A DNA stretch of 64,000 nt from Methylorubrum suomiense (GTDB lineage: Bacteria > Pseudomonadota > Alphaproteobacteria > Rhizobiales > Beijerinckiaceae), in contig NZ_BPRE01000010.1 in assembly GCF_022179765.1 (NCBI RefSeq), positions 124,001-188,000 on the forward strand, in the 5' to 3' direction. Every line of letters begins with the position of its first letter. Positions within the stretch are counted from its first letter, which is position 1. Under the pieces are notes generated by a model. That model worked only from the letters and a program-made list of their open reading frames with translations, had not been told where the DNA came from and did no database searches. Shown in pieces: positions 8,391 through 16,535 of the stretch. Both the position numbers and the translations under genes were made by a program.

Positions 8391-8986
8391 CAGGCGGGGC
8401 GGCCCACGTCCTTGAGAACCCGTTCGCTGCGCCCGAGGGCGGCGGCGACCTTGTCCTCGATCCAGTCCCAGGCCTCGCGCTCGGCGGGGCCGGCCGTCTT
8501 CTCGATGGCGATGGCGTGGTAGGCCATCTCCGTCAGAACCTTCTCGGGTTCCAGCATGTGAAGCCGCGTCGAGAGGATGGCGGCCTCGATCACGGCTGCC
8601 TGCGCCCGATTATAGCCGATGAACGGCACGTGGCTCTGCGCGTGGACCATACGGCCCCGGTAGCGCGGGCGGGTCTCGTCCTCCGCGATGGACGCGACCT
8701 CGAACTCGGCATGGCCGAAGCAATCCGCGAGGCGTTTGCCGGGGATCCTGTCGCAATCCACCACCGGCCAGTCGCGGCGGCCGGTGACGATGCCCGCGAT
8801 CACCCGCACGTCGCTCGGTGCGGAGGCGCAGAAATAGGGCCGTTCGGCCAGATTCGTGATGGTGGGCGAGGGGCGGAACGGCGCGAGCACGAAATTCTCG
8901 CCGTCGCGGATCAGGCCAAACGGCACGAGGTGCATGGCGCCTTCGGCCGAAAGGGTGGTGACGACGGTCTCGAGGATCAGCGGCAT
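8390..8986 (-). CDS. DUF447-family flavin-binding-like protein of the C1 cofactor cluster
   Basis: 198 residues, no signal peptide. The opening ILETVVTTLSAEGAMHLVPFG, with a later RDGENFVLAPFRPS and a C-terminal helical tail holding NRAQAAVIEAAILSTRLH, fits the DUF447 family, which has a split-barrel FMN-binding-like fold and is found in methanogens and in H4MPT-containing methylotrophs. Its biochemical role is not established to my knowledge. It lies nine bases after the DHPS-like gene and its stop overlaps the next gene, so it belongs to the same transcript as mfnB and mfnE. A reductase step in cofactor synthesis is a reasonable guess only. Confidence 0.72.
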   Translation of the reverse strand: MPLILETVVTTLSAEGAMHLVPFGLIRDGENFVLAPFRPSPTITNLAERPYFCASAPSDVRVIAGIVTGRRDWPVVDCDRIPGKRLADCFGHAEFEVASIAEDETRPRYRGRMVHAQSHVPFIGYNRAQAAVIEAAILSTRLHMLEPEKVLTEMAYHAIAIEKTAGPAEREAWDWIEDKVAAALGRSERVLKDVGRPA

Positions 8987-8995
8987 GGCCGGCTC

Positions 8996-10579
8996 CTAAC
9001 CTCGCTCCTCGTCCGGCACCAGCCGTCCGCAGACGATGCGCCCGCCGCGCGGTTCGCTGAGTGCGTCGCGCGCCGCGTCCGAACCCGTACCGGTCTCGAT
9101 CTCGGGCGCCTGCGCATCGCGCTCCGGCGGGATCGCGGCCGCCTGCGCGGCTTCTGGCGCCGCAGGGCCGCTGTGGCGCGTATGGGCGGCGTTGCCCCCC
9201 TTGGTCGGCCCGGCCTGCTTGAAGGCCGTGGTATCCTCCTGGGCGCGATCGGCGGCGCAGCCCCAGTCGAGCGGCTCGTCCTGGACGTAGCGCTTGCCCA
9301 GGCGAAACGCCGTCTCGGCCTTGGTCAGTTCACCCCCGAGATAAAAGGCGTGGGCGCCGTCGCTTTCCACGCCCAGATCGGGGAAGAACGCCATCGCATC
9401 GGTGCCTGTCTTATGAATGTCGCGATTGAAGACGTGGATGCCGTCCTCGGCCACGGCGATGCGGTAGTTGGGATCGCGCACATCCGCCGCCTGCGCCGCG
9501 ATCTCGTCGGGCGTCTGCACGAAGGGGCGCTTGTCGTGAAGGGCCAGGAGCTCCCGGCCGTAGCCCTTCGGCAGGGCGGCGTCGGCCTTGGCCGCGTACA
9601 TGATCCGGCGAGCCGCGTCGTGCTCCTCGACGGTACGGCGGGTATGGTTGGAGACCTGCACGATCAGAACGTTGCGGATCGCCAGCTCCGAGCACATCCC
9701 CACCAGCAGGGCCGTGACGCCGAGGCTGTCGGCCTCGGTGAGTTCGGTCAGGTTGCCGGTGCCCATCATCATCTCGATGTCGGGCCAGCGGACGCGGGTG
9801 TCGCGGTAGCGGGCGATCGAATCGACGAAGCCGAAATGGATCGGCTCCAGGATCGGATCCGCCAGGAAGGGCTTGCCCGCCTTCACCATCCGCTCGATCG
9901 CGCGATCGAGCGAGGGCAGGTCATCGGGACGCATCGGCACGAGGACGGGCACGGCGTCGGTCTCGAAGGCGAGGTCGAGCGTCTCCTCGTTGAGACTCAG
10001 CAGGTAATCGGCCCCGGCCTTCGCCCCACGGGTCAGCTCGTCCAGCGAGAAGGAATCGACGCTGACGGTCAGACCGGCGGCCTTCAGACCGCGGACGCTC
10101 TCCTCAAGATGGGGAAAGGCGGTGTCGGGCAGGCCTCCGAGATCGATCACGTCGGCGCCCTTGCGGGCCAGTTCCACGCCCTTCGCGACGATCTGCTCGG
10201 GCGTCATCTTCGAGGCATCGACGATCTCGGAGAAGATGCGCAATTCGTGGCGGGAGAGGTCCACCTTGCGGGCGGTGAGCCCAAGATAGGCCGGCAGATC
10301 GACCACCTCGTCCGGCCCCCGCTCCACCGGCAGGCCAAAATGGAGGCTCAGCGCTTCCGGGTTCGCCCGACAGCGTCCGGGCAGGACGATGCGGGTCGCC
10401 CCGTCGGGCATCCGGACGCGGCGCTTGATGATCTCTTCCGTCATCAAGGCGGCGACCTTCACGCCGGCATCGGCAATCGACCAGACGTAGCGCTCCGGCG
10501 GCAAGGTCGCGGCGACCTTTTCGAGGCGGGCATGGGCCAGCTTGCCGGTGATGAAGACGAGATGTTCGGGCGCGCTCAT
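8996..10579 (-). CDS. Dihydropteroate synthase-like protein (archaeal type)
   Basis: 527 residues. An N-terminal domain (LVFITGKLAHARLEKV, about 7-22) precedes a TIM-barrel region with GADVIDLGG and TVSVDSFS, which resemble the pterin-binding motifs of DHPS, then GTGNLTELTEADS. The last 90 residues are low complexity (Ala/Pro/Glu). This matches the DHPS-related proteins of methanogens and H4MPT methylotrophs rather than FolP. Its ATG overlaps the mfnE stop (ATGA). A role in making the pterin part of tetrahydromethanopterin is suggested by family and by its place in the cluster, but the reaction is unproven. The low-complexity tail may be species specific. Confidence 0.78.
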   Translation of the reverse strand: MSAPEHLVFITGKLAHARLEKVAATLPPERYVWSIADAGVKVAALMTEEIIKRRVRMPDGATRIVLPGRCRANPEALSLHFGLPVERGPDEVVDLPAYLGLTARKVDLSRHELRIFSEIVDASKMTPEQIVAKGVELARKGADVIDLGGLPDTAFPHLEESVRGLKAAGLTVSVDSFSLDELTRGAKAGADYLLSLNEETLDLAFETDAVPVLVPMRPDDLPSLDRAIERMVKAGKPFLADPILEPIHFGFVDSIARYRDTRVRWPDIEMMMGTGNLTELTEADSLGVTALLVGMCSELAIRNVLIVQVSNHTRRTVEEHDAARRIMYAAKADAALPKGYGRELLALHDKRPFVQTPDEIAAQAADVRDPNYRIAVAEDGIHVFNRDIHKTGTDAMAFFPDLGVESDGAHAFYLGGELTKAETAFRLGKRYVQDEPLDWGCAADRAQEDTTAFKQAGPTKGGNAAHTRHSGPAAPEAAQAAAIPPERDAQAPEIETGTGSDAARDALSEPRGGRIVCGRLVPDEERG

Positions 10580-11208
10580 GCGGCCTGTCCCAGGGCGGAG
10601 GGGCCGCGCACCACGATCTCGCCGGCAAAGGCCGCGGCGAAGCGCGGGAAGGCGGCGTCCACCACACCGGCGGCGGCAAGCTCCGCCGCATCGGTGGCGA
10701 TCACGGGCGCGGATTTCTCCAGGATGCAGCGGCTGGCGCCGAGCCGGCTTGCGAGCCAGAGCGCCAAGCTGTCGGACGTGACCTCCCAACTCTCGGGGAT
10801 TTCCGGGAAACCCGCCTTCAGCGCGGCCGGGTCCCAGACGATGGAGCGACCCTCCCTGAGGGCCCGCGTGAGATCCTCAAGGCGGACCGTGGCGGTCAGG
10901 CGCGGTTCGAGACTGCAGAAGATCTCGGCCATGCGGCCCATGGCGTCGAGGGCGAGGCGATGGGCGAGGGCGTCGTCGAAGCCGAGGGCGGCCTGAGATG
11001 CGCGCACCGCGTCGGCGAAGGGGCCACCGCCGGGGACGACCGCGACGGGGCCCTCGACCACGCACGCGGCGAGGATGGCACGCAGGCGCTCGCGATCCGA
11101 GACGAGGCTGCCGCCGATCTTGACGACGTGCACCTCCGCTGCAGCGTCGCGCGCCGGGACATCAACGGAGGGAGCCGAACGGGAGAGGGAGGATCGGGCG
11201 GCGTGCAT
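10576..11208 (-). CDS. mfnE: MfnE-like amino acid kinase-family protein
   Basis: About 210 residues. HVVKIGGSLV (about residue 28) and VVPGGGPFADAVR (about 57) are the nucleotide- and phosphate-binding loops of the aspartate/glutamate/uridylate kinase superfamily. In methanogens MfnE phosphorylates aminomethylfuran phosphate to the diphosphate used by MfnF. Finding it directly after an mfnB homologue and near mfnF supports the same role in methylofuran synthesis. The start (ATG 11208) is two bases after the mfnB stop. An alternative start just before the kinase motif is possible because the first 25 residues look unstructured. Confidence 0.8.
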   Translation of the reverse strand: MHAARSSLSRSAPSVDVPARDAAAEVHVVKIGGSLVSDRERLRAILAACVVEGPVAVVPGGGPFADAVRASQAALGFDDALAHRLALDAMGRMAEIFCSLEPRLTATVRLEDLTRALREGRSIVWDPAALKAGFPEIPESWEVTSDSLALWLASRLGASRCILEKSAPVIATDAAELAAAGVVDAAFPRFAAAFAGEIVVRGPSALGQAA

Positions 11209-11210
11209 CG

Positions 11211-11918
11211 TCAGGCGGCGTCGGCGCGGCGCAGCACCCGCACAGCCGCGACGGCTTCGGCGATGCGAGCCTCGTCCAGTCCCTGCCGCCGGTCGTCGGC
11301 GCGGCAGAGGCCGCCGCGGAAGCCGAGATAATCCGGACCAAGACCCGCAAGGGCCGGGATATCGGCGCGCCGCAGGGAGCCGGCGAGGCCGCTGATCAGC
11401 CCGCAAGATCGACAGGCTGCGATGAAGGCGGAGAGTTTCGGGGCGGGCAGAAGATCGCGAAGGCCGATGCCGTGCTTACCCCGCGTATCGATCATGGCAC
11501 CGGAGAAGCCCGCCGCCGCGAGCCGTGCCGGGAGATCGGGCAGGTCGAGCGCATCCTCGGCGAACACGACGCCGATCAGGCGGCCCGGAGCCGCGTCGGC
11601 AGCCTCGGCCAGGGTGTCGTCATGTGCCACGCCGACCGCGATCTTGATCCAGCGCGGTCCCGCCTGCGCCATCGCGGCAACGGCGCTCACAAGGTCGGTA
11701 CCGGTGCCATCGCCGGCCACCGCACTGGTGACCGCCCGACCGGCGATCGCCTCGACGATCGCCCGCACCGTGGCGACCGGCAGGGCGCCGAGCGCGCCGC
11801 GCTCGGGATCCTTGGCATCGATCAGATCGGCGCCGGCCTGCAACGCAAGGCGCGCCTCCGCGACGTCGCGGACGCTGACGAGGATGGACGCGCGTTCGGG
11901 CTTCAAGGTCTGAGACAC
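11211..11918 (-). CDS. mfnB: MfnB-like (5-formylfuran-3-yl)methyl phosphate synthase
   Basis: About 235 residues. ILVSVRDVAEA, GADLIDAKDPERGALGALP, then WIKIAVG and ATIDTRGK-type segments (here MIDTRGKHG) follow the MfnB family, a TIM-barrel enzyme that condenses two glyceraldehyde-3-phosphate molecules to make the furan ring of methanofuran. The lysines in IDAKDP and WIKI are the expected Schiff-base and catalytic candidates. I chose GTG 11918 because the conserved N-terminus begins a few residues later; no strong ribosome site was seen. It heads a tight run with mfnE and the DHPS-like gene. Confidence 0.83.
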   Translation of the reverse strand: MSQTLKPERASILVSVRDVAEARLALQAGADLIDAKDPERGALGALPVATVRAIVEAIAGRAVTSAVAGDGTGTDLVSAVAAMAQAGPRWIKIAVGVAHDDTLAEAADAAPGRLIGVVFAEDALDLPDLPARLAAAGFSGAMIDTRGKHGIGLRDLLPAPKLSAFIAACRSCGLISGLAGSLRRADIPALAGLGPDYLGFRGGLCRADDRRQGLDEARIAEAVAAVRVLRRADAA

Positions 11919-12035
11919 GGGAATGCTTAAACGCTCGGACAGGGCGCCTGTGCAAGCCCCGCTGGGGATGGCCCTGTCATCGTCCGGCGCACGGCACCGC
12001 TGCGGCGGCAACGGATCTTGGAGAGGCGGCAGAGG

Positions 12036-12575
12036 TCAGGAGCGGGGAGGGAGCGGTTCCGCCAACAGGCGATTCTTCACGATCCAGCGCACGGCGTGGG
12101 ACCAGTCGTCGTCGGTATTGGCCCTGATCACGACCTGACCCTGGCGCAGCACCTTCCCACTCTCGGCTTCGCTGATGGTGACGACGAGACTGAACAACTG
12201 GTTGGCACCCTTATCGGCGAACGCCGTCACGGCGAGCTCGGCACCGAGTGCCTTCGCGATCGGCCCGGTGCAGCCGTTGCATTTGTAGAGCGGACTCTCC
12301 TTGCGAATTTCCTCCGCCTGAGGCGCGAGATCGACGCTCTGAATTCCGGCTTTCTCCGTGAGCTGGTCCTTCAGCACATCCGTGACGAGGCCGAGCCGTT
12401 TCTGATCCGCCGGCAGGTTCTTGCGGCCATAGGCCAGGGTCGGGTCGTTCATTTCCGCCGGGAAGATCGCGGCCTTGCGCGCCTCGTCCGCCATGGCTGT
12501 CCCGCCGAATACCGGCAACAGCGCGAGCGCCGCCAGGGCATGACGGCGGAAGGCCGGGTGGGCGCGCGGTCTCAT
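12036..12575 (-). CDS. Exported protein, DUF2380-like
   Basis: About 179 residues. A signal peptide (HALAALALLPVFGGTAMA) ends near residue 30. The mature part has a DVLKDQLTEK helix, CNGCTG (a CxxC pair), LGAELAVTAFADKGAN and a strand pair SLVVTISEAESG. That pattern resembles DUF2380, a periplasmic family related to TolB-like N-terminal domains. It is upstream of mfnB (117-base gap) on the same strand and divergent from the lutA-like gene. In M. extorquens-type genomes such genes sit beside PQQ/C1 genes; the function is unknown. The CxxC could bind metal or form a disulfide. Confidence 0.65.
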   Translation of the reverse strand: MRPRAHPAFRRHALAALALLPVFGGTAMADEARKAAIFPAEMNDPTLAYGRKNLPADQKRLGLVTDVLKDQLTEKAGIQSVDLAPQAEEIRKESPLYKCNGCTGPIAKALGAELAVTAFADKGANQLFSLVVTISEAESGKVLRQGQVVIRANTDDDWSHAVRWIVKNRLLAEPLPPRS

Positions 12576-12770
12576 GGGGCGAAGCCTCGACGAAGTGTCG
12601 CGGCCAGGACTGCCGCGGGAGGAAATATCTCGGGCGTTCGGTGAATTTGGCAACGGCGGACCTATGACCGCCCGCGCTGCGGATCGTCCCCCCGAAGGGT
12701 CATGTCTTAGAAAAATCTTATGTTTTCGCCGTTGAGGCGGGCGGTCCAATGTTGCTAGCGTGGCGCCCGC

Positions 12771-14015
12771 ATGCGCCTTTTCCCATCCCACCTCCTCGCC
12801 CTCGCGCTCTTCGCGGGAATCCCGGCCGCCGCGGCGCAGGAGCCGAAGGCGGCCACCGGCGAGCCGTCGCCCGGTACGCCGAATGCCCAGGCGGCCCAGC
12901 CCGGCGGGAGCGATACGCATATCGCGATGATCTATCGCTCGGTGCCGCCCCCGTCCTCCTACGACGCGGAGGCCGAGCCCGAGGATCTCGGCGTCGCCGG
13001 CGCCCGAATGGCGGTGAAGGACAACAACACCACCGGCCGCTTCACCAAGCAGACCTATGCCCTGGACGAGGTCGCCCTCGAACCCGGTCTGGACGCCGTT
13101 GCGGCGGCGAAGGAACTGGCCGCCAAGGGGGTCAAGTACTTCGCCCTCACCCTGCCGGCCGACGAGGTGCTGGCGGTGGCCGACGCCCTCAAGGATCAGG
13201 ATATCGTGATCCTCAATGCCGGCGCTCCGGACGATCGCCTGCGCGGTGCCGATTGCCGGGCCAACGTGTTCCACACCCTCCCCAGCCGCGCCATGCAGAC
13301 CGACGCGCTGGCGCAGTACATGACGCTGATGCGCTGGCGGAAGATTTTCCTGATTGTCGGTCCGACCGAGCGCGATAAGGCCTATGCCGAGGCGCTGAAG
13401 AATTCGGCCAAGAAGTTCGGCCTCAAGATCACCGCGGAGAAGCCCTGGACCTTCGGGCCGCTGGCCAAGGCGCGGGGCGACACGCCGACCCGCGCCGAGG
13501 CGATGGTGTTCACCCGCGGCCTCGATTACGACATGGCGATCGTCGCCGACGAGGAGGGCGATTGGGGCGACTACGTCCCGTTCCGCACCGTCGATCCCCG
13601 CCCCGTCGCCGGCACTCAGGGGCTGATCGCCACGACCTGGCACCCGACGCTGGAGACCTGGGGCGCGGCCCAGGCGCAGAACCGCTTCCGCCGCCAGACC
13701 GGCCGGTTGATGAAACCCCTCGATTACCAGGCCTGGGCCGCGGTGCGCACGGTCGGCGAGGCGGCGACGCAGAAGAAGTCGACCGAAGTCGGGGTGATCC
13801 GCCCCTATCTGACGACGCCCGAATTCTCGCTGCCGGCCTACAAGGGCGTCTCGCTCACTTACCGACCGTGGGATCACCAGCTGCGCCAGCCGGTGATCGT
13901 GGTGCAGCCCAAGGCGATGGTCTCGGTGGCGCCCGAGCAGGGCTTCATCCACCAGCGCACGCCGCTCGACACGCTCGGCACCGACGAGCCGGAGACGACG
14001 TGCAAGCTGAAGTGA
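12771..14015 (+). CDS. lutA: LutA-like periplasmic binding protein of PQQ/lanthanide-associated ABC system
   Basis: 414 residues. A clear signal peptide (LLALALFAGIPAAAAQ) precedes a type 1 periplasmic-binding fold like branched-chain amino acid receptors, with segments such as GARMAVKDNNTTGR, DIVILNAGAPDD and TWHPTLETWGAAQ. This is the binding protein of the ABC system associated with PQQ-dependent catabolism. In Methylorubrum extorquens the matching operon is named lut and is linked to lanthanide uptake; gene order here (lutA, propeller, two small exported proteins, ATPase, permease, exported protein) agrees with it. Ligand is not evident: it could be a metal-chelate or an alcohol-related compound. 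The symbol rests on synteny and remembered gene order. Confidence 0.75.
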   Translation: MRLFPSHLLALALFAGIPAAAAQEPKAATGEPSPGTPNAQAAQPGGSDTHIAMIYRSVPPPSSYDAEAEPEDLGVAGARMAVKDNNTTGRFTKQTYALDEVALEPGLDAVAAAKELAAKGVKYFALTLPADEVLAVADALKDQDIVILNAGAPDDRLRGADCRANVFHTLPSRAMQTDALAQYMTLMRWRKIFLIVGPTERDKAYAEALKNSAKKFGLKITAEKPWTFGPLAKARGDTPTRAEAMVFTRGLDYDMAIVADEEGDWGDYVPFRTVDPRPVAGTQGLIATTWHPTLETWGAAQAQNRFRRQTGRLMKPLDYQAWAAVRTVGEAATQKKSTEVGVIRPYLTTPEFSLPAYKGVSLTYRPWDHQLRQPVIVVQPKAMVSVAPEQGFIHQRTPLDTLGTDEPETTCKLK

Positions 14016-14084
14016 GCGCGACGCTTGCGGCGCGACGCACGGGGTCCTACCGTCCGGGCATCGCTTTTTTAGGCGGGCAATTCC

Positions 14085-14336
14085 ATGCAGGCTCCGGCTC
14101 AGCTCACCGTCACGGTGCATCACGACGAGGCGGCCCAGCTCTGGTACGTCCATGCCTCGGAACTGCCCGGCCTCCATGCCGAGGCGTCGACACTCGATGC
14201 CCTGGTGGCGATCATCGAGGATGTCGCCCCCGACCTCATCGAAACGAACTTGTCGCGGGGTGCCGACGGCGCCGCTCCGCCGACCGAGTTGCGGGTGCAG
14301 CACGTCTTCAGAGCGAAGCCTGCCCGCGCCGCATAG
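14085..14336 (+). CDS. HicB-like antitoxin (DUF1902)
   Basis: 83 residues. TVTVHHDEAAQLWYVHASELPGL followed by ALVAIIEDVAPDL is the compact HicB/DUF1902 antitoxin fold. HicB proteins bind and neutralise HicA toxins and repress their own promoter. A hicA-like reading frame begins one base after its stop codon, as in type II pairs, but that frame is broken (see 14337-14534). The pair sits between the lutA-like and lutB-like genes, where it interrupts the standard operon order. No separate promoter was identified. Confidence 0.7.
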   Translation: MQAPAQLTVTVHHDEAAQLWYVHASELPGLHAEASTLDALVAIIEDVAPDLIETNLSRGADGAAPPTELRVQHVFRAKPARAA

Positions 14337-14534
14337 ATGGGCGGCAACCTCTACCCCGAGCTCGTGCGTCTGCTGCGGGAGGCGGGATGCCTGTTCGTGC
14401 GGCCGGGCAAGGGCTCGCACGAGATTTGGTAGAGCCCACGGACCAACCGCCGGTTCACCGTGCCTCGCAACACGGCCATGACGCACACGGCCAACGCCAT
14501 CCTCAAGGATGCCGGGCTCGAAAAGGCGTTCTGA
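14337..14534 (+). pseudogene. HicA-like toxin with premature TAG stop
   Basis: A 65-codon frame from ATG 14337 to TGA 14532-14534, broken by TAG at 14430-14432 (codon 32). The first half reads LVRLLREAGCLFVRPGKGSHEIW and the second SPRTNRRFTVPRNTAMTH with an ILKDAGL tail, together a complete HicA double-stranded-RNA-binding-like fold. GKGSHEIW keeps the catalytic histidine region. Homologues usually have tyrosine at the stop position, so a single base change from TAT or TAC explains it. The 31-residue remnant should be inactive unless the stop is read through. Confidence 0.75.
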
Positions 14535-14695
14535 TCAGAGCGCCCAGGATGCCCTTGCGGCAATCCACCGCCCGGTGTGGGACGGCGCGGACACCGATTT
14601 TCCGTTTGTGCCGCGCGCCCTAGATGGCCATGTCGCTTCAAGAGATGATTCGAACCAAGGCGCGGCCAAGCGCCGGAACGACAGGGAGGAAGCCG

Positions 14696-15682
14696 ATGGT
14701 CGCTCGCTTCAGGGCGGGGATGGGTTTGGCGGTGCTTGCGGGCGCCTGGGTCGCCGGGGCCGAGGGCGCTCAGGCCTTCACCGCCTACGTCACCAACGAG
14801 AAGGCCAACACCGTCTCGGTGATCGATACCGCGACCATGGCGGTGACGGCGACGTGGAAGGTCGGACGCCGTCCTCGTGGCGTCACACTCTCGAAGGACG
14901 ACAAGGAGCTGTTTGTCTGCGCCAGCGACGACGACCGCATCGACGTGCTCGACACCGCCACCGGCAAGGTGGTGCGCTCGCTGCGCTCCGGCCCCGATCC
15001 GGAGCAGTTCATCCTCGATCGCAGCGGCAACCCGCTCTACGTTGCCAACGAGGATGACAGCCAAGTCACGATCCTCGACATCGAGAAGAACAAGGTGCTC
15101 GCCGAGGTGCCGGTGGGCGTGGAACCGGAGGGAATGGGTCTGTCACCGGATGGCAAGATCCTGGTCAACACGTCCGAAACCACCAACATGGCCCACTTCA
15201 TCGACACCAAGACCTTCGAGGTGATCGACAACGTGTTGGTCGATGCCCGGCCCCGCTTCGCGGAGTTCTCCGGCGATGGAAAGATCCTCTGGGTCTCGGC
15301 CGAGGTCGGTGGCACGGTTTCGATCATCGATACCGGGACGCGCAAGGTCATCAAGAAGATCACCTTCAAGATTCCCGGCGTCACCGACGAGCAGATCCAG
15401 CCGGTCGGCGTGCGCCTGACGGCCGATGGCAGCAAGGCCTTCGTCGCCCTGGGCCCCGCCAACCGAGTGGCGGTGATCGATGCCAAGACCTACGAGGTGC
15501 AGAAATACCTGCCCGTGGGCCAGCGCGTGTGGCAGCTCGCCTTCACGCCGGACGAGAAGCAGCTCTTCACCACCAACGGCACGTCGAACGACGTGTCCGT
15601 GATCGATGTCGAAGCTTTGAAAGTGGTGAAAAGCATTCCCGTGGGCCTGCTGCCCTGGGGCGTGGCGATCTCGAAGAAGTGA
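14696..15682 (+). CDS. lutB: LutB-like exported YVTN beta-propeller protein
   Basis: 328 residues. A signal peptide (LAVLAGAWVAGAEGAQA) is followed by seven repeats with AYVTNEKANTVSVID, GRRPRGVTLSKD, GVEPEGMGLSPDG and similar units, a seven-bladed periplasmic propeller. It belongs to the propeller family associated with PQQ-dependent alcohol catabolism ABC operons. GGGAGGA at 14684-14690 sets the start at ATG 14696; an upstream in-frame ATG (14624) lies in poorly conserved DNA. In the lut scheme this is an accessory exported protein of the uptake system; its ligand is unknown. The minus-strand gene at 6006-7028 is a paralogue. Confidence 0.78.
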   Translation: MVARFRAGMGLAVLAGAWVAGAEGAQAFTAYVTNEKANTVSVIDTATMAVTATWKVGRRPRGVTLSKDDKELFVCASDDDRIDVLDTATGKVVRSLRSGPDPEQFILDRSGNPLYVANEDDSQVTILDIEKNKVLAEVPVGVEPEGMGLSPDGKILVNTSETTNMAHFIDTKTFEVIDNVLVDARPRFAEFSGDGKILWVSAEVGGTVSIIDTGTRKVIKKITFKIPGVTDEQIQPVGVRLTADGSKAFVALGPANRVAVIDAKTYEVQKYLPVGQRVWQLAFTPDEKQLFTTNGTSNDVSVIDVEALKVVKSIPVGLLPWGVAISKK

Positions 15683-15725
15683 GCCGGACAACAAGAAAAG
15701 ACGTACGGCCCTAGGAGGAAACGAC

Positions 15726-16160
15726 ATGGCATGGACTACGCGCCTCGGCCTCGCCGCCGTGGCCCTAATGCTCGCCGCTGCCCCGGCCGGGGCCCTCGAC
15801 CTGACCAAGAAGCGTCAGAATTTGCCCGACCTCGTTCTCGGTAACGAGGAGGGCAACGACTTCATGGTGGAGAACAAGGACATCGAGCTGGAAGCCGGCA
15901 AGGCTTACCGCTTGCGGATCGTTGCCAATGGGCGGCAGGAATACAAGTTCTACGCGCCGGAATTCTTCCGCTACATCTGGCTCAACCAGATCGTCATCGA
16001 GCACAAGGAGATCCATGGCGGCGGCCCGCCCGATCACCTCGAATTCGACGATCCGGGCGAGATCGCCATCGAGTTCGTCGCGATCAAGCCCGGCGAGTAC
16101 CGGTGGTACGCGCAAGGGCTCGAGGAGAAGGGGATGGCCGGCAAGATTTCGGTAAAGTGA
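15726..16160 (+). CDS. lutC: LutC-like small exported cupredoxin-fold protein
   Basis: 144 residues. The signal peptide (VALMLAAAPAGA) ends near residue 23. The rest is rich in beta strands (ELEAGKAYRLRIVANG, EIAIEFVAIKPGEYRWYAQG, GMAGKISV) as in cupredoxin domains. No cysteine is present in the mature part, so a normal type 1 copper site (His-Cys-His-Met) cannot form; histidines in IEHKEIHGGGPPDH and several acidic residues could bind another metal. AGGAGGAAACGAC before the ATG is a strong ribosome site. Its place right after lutB fits the lut operon; the symbol follows gene order only. Confidence 0.65.
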   Translation: MAWTTRLGLAAVALMLAAAPAGALDLTKKRQNLPDLVLGNEEGNDFMVENKDIELEAGKAYRLRIVANGRQEYKFYAPEFFRYIWLNQIVIEHKEIHGGGPPDHLEFDDPGEIAIEFVAIKPGEYRWYAQGLEEKGMAGKISVK

Positions 16161-16172
16161 GGGATAGTGCTC

Positions 16173-16535
16173 ATGAACCCCACAAGCCGGATACGCTGCG
16201 CACCGCGCGCTGACATGCACGTACAGAGTGTGCGATCGTCCTCACCGCGCTCCGTCCTGGCCTTTCTGCCCGGTCGTATTCTCCCCGCAACGGGGACGGC
16301 AGGCGCCTGGGCGGTTGCGGCGGTCCTTCTGACGACTCCCGCGCTCGCCGACGACAAGGCGGCGTGCAGCGCCGGGATTGCCGACATCAAGGCGAAGGTC
16401 GCGGCCCTCGCCCCCGACGCCGTCCCGCAGAAGCTCAAGAAGGCCCTCCGGGTCGCCGAGCGCGAGCAGGGCGAGGGCGAGTACGACGAATGCGTCGAGG
16501 CGCTTGAAGACGCCAATCGGGCTCTGCCGCGATGA
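16173..16535 (+). CDS. lutD: LutD-like small exported protein
   Basis: 120 residues. The first 60 include a hydrophobic stretch (AWAVAAVLLTTPALA) that looks like a signal peptide with an unusually long basic leader; an internal start such as ATG 16215 would shorten it. The mature part is about 60 residues, helical and charged, with two cysteines (AACSAGI and YDECVEAL) that could form a disulfide. Its TGA overlaps the ATG of the ABC ATPase, so translation is probably coupled. Function is unknown; the symbol follows operon order. Confidence 0.6.
   Translation: MNPTSRIRCAPRADMHVQSVRSSSPRSVLAFLPGRILPATGTAGAWAVAAVLLTTPALADDKAACSAGIADIKAKVAALAPDAVPQKLKKALRVAEREQGEGEYDECVEALEDANRALPR

Noticed and set aside
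8516-10996. Very long plus-strand open frame (826 codons) opposite the DHPS-like and mfnE genes
   Set aside because: It is antisense to well-recognised genes and its translation has no domain; long antisense frames are expected at this GC content.
12576-14486. Long minus-strand frame extending the DUF2380-like gene upstream across lutA
   Set aside because: The signal peptide start at 12575 fits, and the extension is antisense to the lutA-like gene.
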